A stretch of 64,000 nucleotides of DNA, taken from positions 3,686,501 through 3,750,500 of the forward strand of contig NC_070574.1 of the NCBI RefSeq assembly GCF_026914185.1. The letters run 5' to 3'. The stretch comes from Puccinia triticina. Its lineage: Eukaryota > Basidiomycota > Pucciniomycetes > Pucciniales > Pucciniaceae. Below the pieces are notes generated by a model. The model did not search any database and was not told the DNA's origin. It was given only the letters and a program-made list of their open reading frames with translations. Shown piece after piece: positions 57,905 through 64,000 of this stretch. The stretch's first letter is position 1, and each line of letters starts with the position of its first letter. Made by a program: the position numbers and the translations under genes.

Positions 57905-58187
57905 ATCCCTTCTTTCTCTCTCTCTCTCTCTCTCCAAACTCCCAGCCCCTTTCACTTCTTTTTTTTGTACTCGCTTTTTGCGTTAAAAGGAACAGAGACA
58001 CTCGCCGCGCTTTCTCCATCTTTCTCTCTCTCTTTGTACATGTTTCCTCTCTTTTACAAACAAGCCTGTACATATTGGCCTTTCTGCCTGCGTTGTGTGA
58101 TCTCGCCCGCACATATATCTCTTTCTTTCTGTCCGCGCCTATTGTGCCCCCACCCTTGTTGTCTCAATTCTCTCGCCCCTATCCATC

Positions 58188-58230
<43 letters not shown>

Positions 58231-58320
58231 CCATCATTCCCATCTTTTCTTGTTTCTCTAGAGAGAAAAATAGAACGGCAAAAAAAGAAGAGTTGTGTGG
58301 TGTTTGTATGTATGTATGTG
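57905..58320. repeat. CT-rich 3' region with microsatellites
   Basis: CT runs lie at 57916-57934 and 58193-58221, and the sequence between is pyrimidine-rich. It is the 3' untranslated or downstream region of the RhoGAP gene. Confidence 0.7.
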
Positions 58321-58425
58321 TCTAGCTTGACTAAACCTCCCTTGCCTGCCGGGGGGCAGGGGCGCGAAGCGCCTCGCACCAAGTGCGACCTCCCGTCAGG
58401 GAGGGACTTGCATGCAATCCACAAT
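58321..58425. repeat. Diverged hairpin repeat module
   Basis: CTAAACCTCCCTTGCCTGCC..GGGGCGCGAAGCGCCTCGC..GTCAGGGAGGGACTTGCATGCAAT shares the GGCGCGAAGCGCC hairpin and the GGAGGGACTTG end with the modules at 540-600, 45059-45104 and 46588-46633. Confidence 0.65.
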
Positions 58426-59543
58426 TCCTGGCGTGAGAGCCCCGCGTGCAGTTGGTGTTTTTTGCAGGTGGCCAACTTTGTGCCCCCAAATCCCCCACTT
58501 CCCAGAGGGCGCCTCTTGAGCAGGTGAAAGACCTGCATCTCCTCTTCAAATTGGTGGCAGGCATGTCACCATTGCCCTCCTCCCATGAGCGTGAGATGGG
58601 CTCAAAGGAGCTCACTTTCTGAGAATCCCTTGAGATTACTAATAGAGTTGTACAGTTCTCCACAGTAAATCTCACTCCCTACATGGCCACTTTTCCTCCG
58701 TGATTGGAAACTTCAATCGGCAGGATTGAGCCTTATGTCAGCAGCTACAAGGCCCAAGTCATTGTATCAGAAGAAGCGCACTCCCAAGCACTTCTTAAGC
58801 CCAGAAGGGCAACCTCAACAGGCCAACAGTTGACTTTTAAAAAATGAAAAAGTGAAAAAAGCCTGATACAGGCGGATATTCCTGGGGCTTTCAGGCCAGG
58901 TACAGGCTTTTGCATGTAAGCCTCTCTGTGAGACAGAGATCACCCTGTGGGGCTGCCCCTTTGGGGCTCTCACAGTGAGGCTTTGTTATGCTATCAGTGC
59001 AACCTATCAGTCTTATCACGTACCCAAGCTTTCCAAACAAAAGTATAAGCATGGCAGGCAGTGTGAGAATAAAGGATGGTCAGTGGGTAGAAATGTCCAC
59101 TATCCGCCTTCTTCAAGAATATATGTCCGGGCTGAGTGATTATTGGTGACTTGGCTCCGCACTGCTACTATCTGCTAGCCTTCAGCGCTCCTCAATAAGC
59201 CTGATCTATAGTGTGATAATCCGCAGATGAATAAAGCTCTGCACTCCGCAAGTAATATCGTAATTAAAGATAAGGTCACGTAAAACTCTTCCAATACTCT
59301 TGTACATTTGTAAGTGTAAGTACAATAATGAGTAGTAAGTAAGATGATAGAAAAGAAGAGAGAGGAGAAACCATGAACCTCCACGCACATTGCTGTTCCC
59401 ACCCAATCCTGCAGATCCAGAATTTTCCCGCACTAGTCCTTCAGCTCCACCCACTTTCCCGCACGTCATTGTCCCAGACTCAGCTCCTCTTTGATGCTTG
59501 ACCTTTCACGCCCTCTGTCTATCCCCCGTCAGTCAGTCTCTCA
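58426..59543. other. Intergenic, nothing recognised
   Basis: No gene, RNA or repeat is supported on either strand. Confidence 0.45.
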
Positions 59544-60424
59544 TAGAGATGGCAACTTTGCACCCGTCGCTGGTACCTGCCAACGGATGCGGGTGCGGGT
59601 GTCTTAGATTCCGGGAAAAAGCCTGCGGGTACCCGGGTAATAAAATGCACACCCGCAGACACCCGCCGGATCCCTTCCGGTTGCCGAGGTTGTACAACCT
59701 TGGCAGCCAGAAAGCTCCTCCCAGGCGCCAAGGTCATACATACAACCTCTTCGACCAGGGGGGATTCCTTCTGGTTGCTGGGGCTGTATCTTGGCGAACA
59801 GAAGGAAATCCTCCTGGTCGCGGAGGTTATACAGCCTTGGCGAGCAAGAGGAAATCCTCCTGGTCCGAGAGGTTATACAACCTCGGCAACCAGAAGGAAA
59901 TCATTTGATGGTACCAGAACTTATACAACCTTGGCGACCAGAAGAAAATACTTCTGGTCGCAGAGTTTATACATCCTCAGCGACCAAGAGGGATTCCTCC
60001 TTGTTGCAGAGGCTATACAACCTTGGTGACCAGAATTAAACTCCTGGTTGCAGAGGCTACACAACCTCTGCAACCAGGCATCAATATACTGATTGCAGAA
60101 GTTATACAACCTCTGCAACCAGAAGGAAATTCTCCTGGTTGCAGAGGTCATATTGCAACCAGAAGGGTTTCCTTCGGGTCGCCAAAGCCATATGGCCTCT
60201 TTGACCAGAAGGGATTGCTTCCGGTTGCCAAGGCAGGTTGCAGAGGTCATATTGCAACCAGAAGGGTTTCCTTCTGGTCGCCAAAGCCATATGGCCTCTT
60301 TGACCAGAAGGGATTGATTCCGGTCACCAAGGCAGGTTCGGGTACCCGCGGATATCCGCAGTGCAGATGTCAGGAATTGGCCAAACAGACCAGCGGGTAC
60401 CCAGGTGCAAAATTGCCATCTCTA
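59544..60424. mobile_element. 881-base hAT-like MITE filled with tandem stem-loop units
   Basis: The ends TAGAGATGGCAA and TTGCCATCTCTA are perfect inverted repeats of 12 bases, extended with mismatches (CTTTGCACCC and GGTGCAAAA). GTCTCTCA stands on both sides (59536-59543 and 60425-60432), a perfect 8-base duplication as made by hAT transposases. The interior has about twelve variants of a unit of 50-65 bases, such as TATACAACCTCTGCAACCAGAAGGAAAT, and GGTTGCAGAGG pairs with CCTCTGCAACC. It includes one exact-looking tandem copy (60234-60317 repeats 60135-60218). Overlapping open frames are by-products. Confidence 0.9.
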
Positions 60425-60596
60425 GTCTCTCACCACCGCCTCCGCCCCAGTTCCCCCCGCTGGTGGAACCCGCTTTTGCTGCTGTGGCTTGTTGAGTTGT
60501 CTGTTAGTCTGCTACCATGATGTATCACCACAGTATGGAGGGCTGTTGGATCAACCCATGAGCACTACCAACCAACCACCCAGCTGGCAGCCACAA
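60425..60596. other. Short unassigned spacer
   Basis: Starts with the right target duplication of the MITE. Nothing else is recognised. Confidence 0.4.
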
Positions 60597-60682
60597 GCGT
60601 CTGTAGCCTAGTTGGTAAAGGCAGCACTCTAGTATGTGTCTCAGCATAGCTGAGGTTGTGAGTTTGACTCTCACCAGACACA
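60597..60682 (+). tRNA. tRNA-like sequence of class II, degenerate or SINE-derived
   Basis: Acceptor strands GCGTCTG and CAGACAC pair at six of seven positions. The D arm is GCC..AGTTGGTAAA..GGC, the variable arm a 6-base stem CTCAGC-ATA-GCTGAG, and the T arm GTGAG-TTTGACT-CTCAC. The internal promoter boxes look intact (TAGCCTAGTTGG and GTTTGACTC). The anticodon arm GCAC-TCTAGTAT-GTGT is one base short of normal, so this is probably not a working tRNA. The long variable arm points to a Leu or Ser origin. A tRNA-derived SINE head is the main alternative. Confidence 0.45.
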
Positions 60683-61054
60683 TCTTCATTTTACAGTCTC
60701 TACATGGCTCACCTGCCAACACGTTGCTGCTACAAGTCCACGAGTGTAGACTGCTGCAGTCCAGCCCTGTCTTTCCGCTCCGGTTTGAATATTTGATCCG
60801 TCATTTGCAATCCACAATCCGTGATCCGTGCATTCCATCCGCGTGCAACTTTCTGTAAGCTTTCTTAGCTTGCTTTCTGACATCATCCTCAGTGCTTATG
60901 TCACCAGAATGAACTCTGCCTCAGCTGCTCTGTGCATTCACTCCCGCGCTATCTCTGAGTGGACATTCTACCACACATGCCTACATAAATCACCACAGCG
61001 GATGACTGCCTATTGTTGCAAAATTTAAGTCCGGATTCCTCCAAATTCTTGAAT
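60683..61054. other. Unassigned sequence downstream of the tRNA-like element
   Basis: Could be the body of a SINE. It includes ATCCGT-type short reiterations near 60795-60845. No gene is seen. Confidence 0.35.
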
Positions 61055-61330
61055 TAGAGATGGCCCTGCCGCACCTGGATACACGCGGCTTTTTTTGGCC
61101 AAGTGGGACACCCGCACCCGCAACCGCAGAGTGGGTCAGAGCAGGTACCTGACCGGGTACCTGCCCCTCAAAACTGACCAGAAGGATACGATTCTGGCCA
61201 AAGAGGTTCTGTAACCTCTTCAACTTGAAGGAATCCTTCCGGTCAAAGAGGTTACAGCTCTTTGAACGGAAGGAATCACTTCCAGTTGAAGAGGCTCTGT
61301 AGCCTCTTTGACTGGAAGGGTTAGGGAATA
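61055..61330. mobile_element. Truncated relative of the hAT-like MITE
   Basis: It starts TAGAGATGGCC..GCACCTGG and has the same style of interior (GGTTCTGTAACCTCTTCAA..GAAGGAATCCTTCCGGTCAAAGAGGTTAC). No TTGCCATCTCTA end is found downstream. Confidence 0.6.
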
Positions 61331-61464
61331 GCTCTGACAGGTTCAGAGAATGAGAAAGAAAAATGTACCTAAGAGCGGATTTGGGCCAGCTCTGGTATAA
61401 CAGAAGGATAATGAAAGATGCGGAAAAAGTTGGGCTGCAGTGCAGCTGCAATCACAGGTGAGTG

Positions 61465-61705
61465 ATTAGGACAAGATTGTCTGCTAACAACACTGAAACA
61501 AGTGCGATACATGGAGTGTATCTGGTAAACGTTTTTCATTGAAGATGGAGACCTACATTTCCTATTTTTGTTTTCAGCCATCCTATACATAATCAGGGCT
61601 AAAAACAAAAAATAGCACTTGTAGGTCTGTATCTTCAATGAAAAACATTTACCAGATACGCTCCATGTATTGTACTTGTTTCAGCGTTGCTGCTAAAGAC
61701 AACTG
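61465..61705. repeat. Third foldback: arms of about 95-110 bases
   Basis: TCTGGTAAACGTTTTTCATTGAAGAT on the left is answered by ATCTTCAATGAAAAACATTTACCAGA on the right, and GTGCGATACATGGAG by CTCCATGTATTGTAC. Arms are about 61480-61578 and 61598-61693 around a spacer of about 20 bases, with weaker pairing outside. Confidence 0.88.
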
Positions 61706-61715
61706 TGATCAGGTG

Positions 61716-62570
61716 TCAGCTATGGGAATTCCCTGGAAGCTGAAGATACATAGATCTCTTACATATGATCAAATGGCTATGTGCTTGACACTGGTCAATT
61801 TGACTTGCTAGACTTCCAGAGCTGATGTCTTCTGTATCATCATGAGATTCACAGTCAGCTATGGTGCCACTAGTTTGCTCTGCAGCAACAGACTTACCTC
61901 CTGAAGGAGGATTGGATATCCTGTTGGTGAGACTAGAACCTTTACAGTCTGTATTAGTGTTGCTGACAAGTGTGCTGTAACGGAACAAGATTTCATATTA
62001 GACCTGCTTGACCTTGCTATTAAAATACCACAATCCTCATACCTTGTGGATGGGTGAGTTTTCTGGTATTGCTTATGCTCTTTACTGTTTGATTATGTGG
62101 CTAATTTGGAGCGGAGGATTAGTGTTAGCTTATTACATTTGCCTTGGAGCATCATGCATATGCCTGTGCCTAAGAGCAGCACAGACTCACCAATACCCCT
62201 TGCAGGTTAGGGCTCAGTTCCTGTTGCTTCCTTTGCTCAGGGCCTGGGCCCAAGTCTTGACAATTGGTTGCGGCTGAGCTTCTGATCTTTTGGTTGTAAA
62301 TGGAGTTCTTTAATGTCAATTACATTGTTGGGATTGGTTTTGGATGCATGGACTTTGGCTTTACACTCTGCAACCCAGTCCTCTCATGCCTGTAATTCTT
62401 CTTGGGTTGGTGGATTTGGCAGCTGGAAATCAGCAGCCATTCCTCCCATCATGAATTTGCAGAAATCCACTAGCGTGACAGCACTGAACAACGGTGGGGA
62501 AGTTGGGTATTCAAGGGATGGTTTCCATCTGCAAAAAGGCACGTAAAAGTAGAAGGTTCAGATGTTCCCT
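61716..62570 (-). pseudogene. Decayed gene of unknown function on the minus strand
   Basis: Two minus-strand blocks look like exons. The first, after an acceptor at about 62536 (CTTTTTGCAG), reads WKPSLEYPTSPPLF.., then MMGGMAADFQLPNPPTQEEL, meets an in-frame TGA at 62384-62386 and continues as EDWVAECKAKVHASKTNPNN. The last, after an intron with GTATGA..GTTACAG, is the 61716-61975 frame, Ser/Asp-rich, with SQIDQCQAHSHLII near its end. I do not recognise the protein. The stop and the poor joins suggest a pseudogene, though unresolved introns could explain part. Confidence 0.4.
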
Positions 62571-63187
62571 TGAGACTAACAAGAGCCATAGAAGACCATT
62601 ACATGAGTCTCCAGATGAGTAACCTGGTCTGTTGGTTGAGTGCTGTAACGCTTGAGTTTTCTTATTACAGTCACTCATCATGAGTACTTGAAATAGAATA
62701 CACAGGACGTGTTAAAAAGTTGAGTATCTAGATAGAGTAGCAGGGAGAGTCCAAGGGCAGTTCTACTGGCCAAGGGATACCAAATTTGATTTTTAGTGAG
62801 AAACAAGAAATATGAAAAGGATTGAAAACAGTGTACGGGTTTGGCCATTTCCTTGACCATAAAGTAGAGATACATACAACATTCTTCAAAATTCCTTTTA
62901 TTTTAATCAGACCCTTGAATCTGGCGTGCTGTCCACCTAAAAAAGGGGAGCTGCAGGTGAGATGACATAAAAATTTCTTCCTTGTGAGCGACGGACATGG
63001 CATATTGCTCATTAGAAAGTGTTGGAGTACTGTCGGAAGATTTGTCAATTCCAAGAGTACAAAAACTATTTACACACAGAATCATGTACTTAGTTTGTCT
63101 TACCCCGGACCCGGGGGATTTCCCTGGTTAGGGCTTTGGCCACTACTTAGCCTGGACATTCCCACGCCCCGGCTCCAAATCTTTTCC
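62571..63187. other. Intergenic, nothing recognised
   Basis: Overlapping short frames on both strands; none supported. Confidence 0.4.
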
Positions 63188-63354
63188 TCACCAAGATTTG
63201 GAGATACCAGCGCCGACTGCTGACCAGCAACGGGACTGTTTTGTCCAGGTGAGTAGTGTGTCATATGTATGTTATCTTGCAATGATACCGAGATTTGGAG
63301 ACCAGGATCTACCAGCGCTGACTGCTCACCTGTGACGGGACTGTTTTGTCCAGA
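63188..63354. repeat. Direct repeat of about 60 bases, twice
   Basis: GATTTGGAGA..TACCAGCGC.GACTGCT.ACC..ACGGGACTGTTTTGTCCAG occurs at 63195-63248 and 63292-63354. The second copy has 9-10 extra bases. Confidence 0.8.
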
Positions 63355-64000
63355 TCCCATTTGCCGTACCACATAACGGCATCTTATAGAAAGGAGTATG
63401 TATCCAGAACTTCAGGACATATCGAGTCTCCTTACATGTTTACATACAATACTATCGGCAAACGCTTGTTGGTTGAACCAAGCATAGCATCAACAACACA
63501 TACGCAATATACAAACATGCAAAAAGACATGTCAAAGAATTACATTGAAGAATGTTGGGTAAATATTTGGTCACTCAAAGGGTGGTTGGACCATTGGGTG
63601 GAAGTAATCTGTACAACTTTTGTTTGGCTTCTCTGCAAATGCACTGACAGGCAACAAAACTTTCCTTTTTCAACATCTCTATGTAAATGCAAGTCACCTT
63701 GGTGCTGGATTTACATAAGCTCAGCTAATTCGACTTGAGTCTTTTGCGAACTCAACAAAAAAACCCTATGAGGCTGCCCTGCCTACTAGTACATACCCTG
63801 GTGGGGCTGTTTAACAGGGGCTGGCCCTGCGAGGCTCTGGGGACCCCATTTGGTTCGGGCCAAGGAGGACAAGCCGACGGAATATGATTGTTTGCTTCTA
63901 GAGGGGAAAAATCAACATATTCGCAGAGCTTTCCTAGCAGCATTGGCGATGTCTTTGCCATCGATGGTGTTATCTACGTTGTCCTTCACAGATTTAATCA
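63355..64000. other. Right edge, no supported gene
   Basis: Minus-strand sequence at 63860-63990 has gene-like stretches (such as DNVDNTIDGKDIANAARKAL in one frame) and may belong to a gene that continues beyond the window. This cannot be decided here. Confidence 0.3.

Noticed and set aside
59600..60400. CRISPR-like array of repeats and spacers
   Set aside because: Units vary in length and sequence, are self-complementary and lie between transposon ends; the genome is eukaryotic.

Overview
The window looks like nuclear DNA of a basidiomycete fungus, most probably a rust (Pucciniales). Host genes are spliced with short GT-AG introns, mostly about 55-145 bases, and carry fungal domain combinations: an oxysterol-binding protein with a PH domain, and a LIM-LIM-C1-RhoGAP protein. 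They are islands in transposon-dense DNA. Species is not decidable from the sequence alone.

Layout. 1-2730: dispersed repeats and two small MITEs. 2728-15133: an old LTR-like repeat, split by a young complete Ty3/Gypsy element (2808-13393, coding on the minus strand) whose long terminal repeats (LTRs) are nearly identical. Its gag and pol are joined by a -1 shift at U UUU UUA, and a spliced gene lies antisense in its 3' region. 15812-17264: a RING-H2 pseudogene broken by a TAG codon and by a 477-base hAT-like MITE. 19364-20506: bZIP factor (minus), divergent from an Osh-type gene (21864-25160, plus). 28160-38850: a Helitron region whose Rep-helicase gene (minus) has two in-frame stops. It is flanked by two related genes that I read as double OB-fold-like proteins, transcribed inward from either side. 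38850-46660: repeats, including two large foldbacks and a second copy of the split LTR-like repeat. 46895-57904: a gene-rich island on the plus strand with a BRCT protein, a secreted glycoside-hydrolase-like protein of 13 exons with an 11-base microexon, a Gly-rich membrane protein and the LIM-RhoGAP. 57905-64000: repeats, including a second hAT-like MITE, a tRNA-like sequence, a third foldback and a decayed gene on the minus strand.

How the parts relate. The host genes are ordinary: Rho signalling, lipid transfer, transcription and wall or secretory enzymes. The unusual biology is in the mobile DNA: the frameshift and duplicated polypurine tract of the Gypsy element, the paired accessory genes of the Helitron, and three long inverted repeats that could make double-stranded RNA. 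Exon coordinates were derived by hand from splice signals and reading-frame closure. Similarity statements come from recognising motifs, not from searches.
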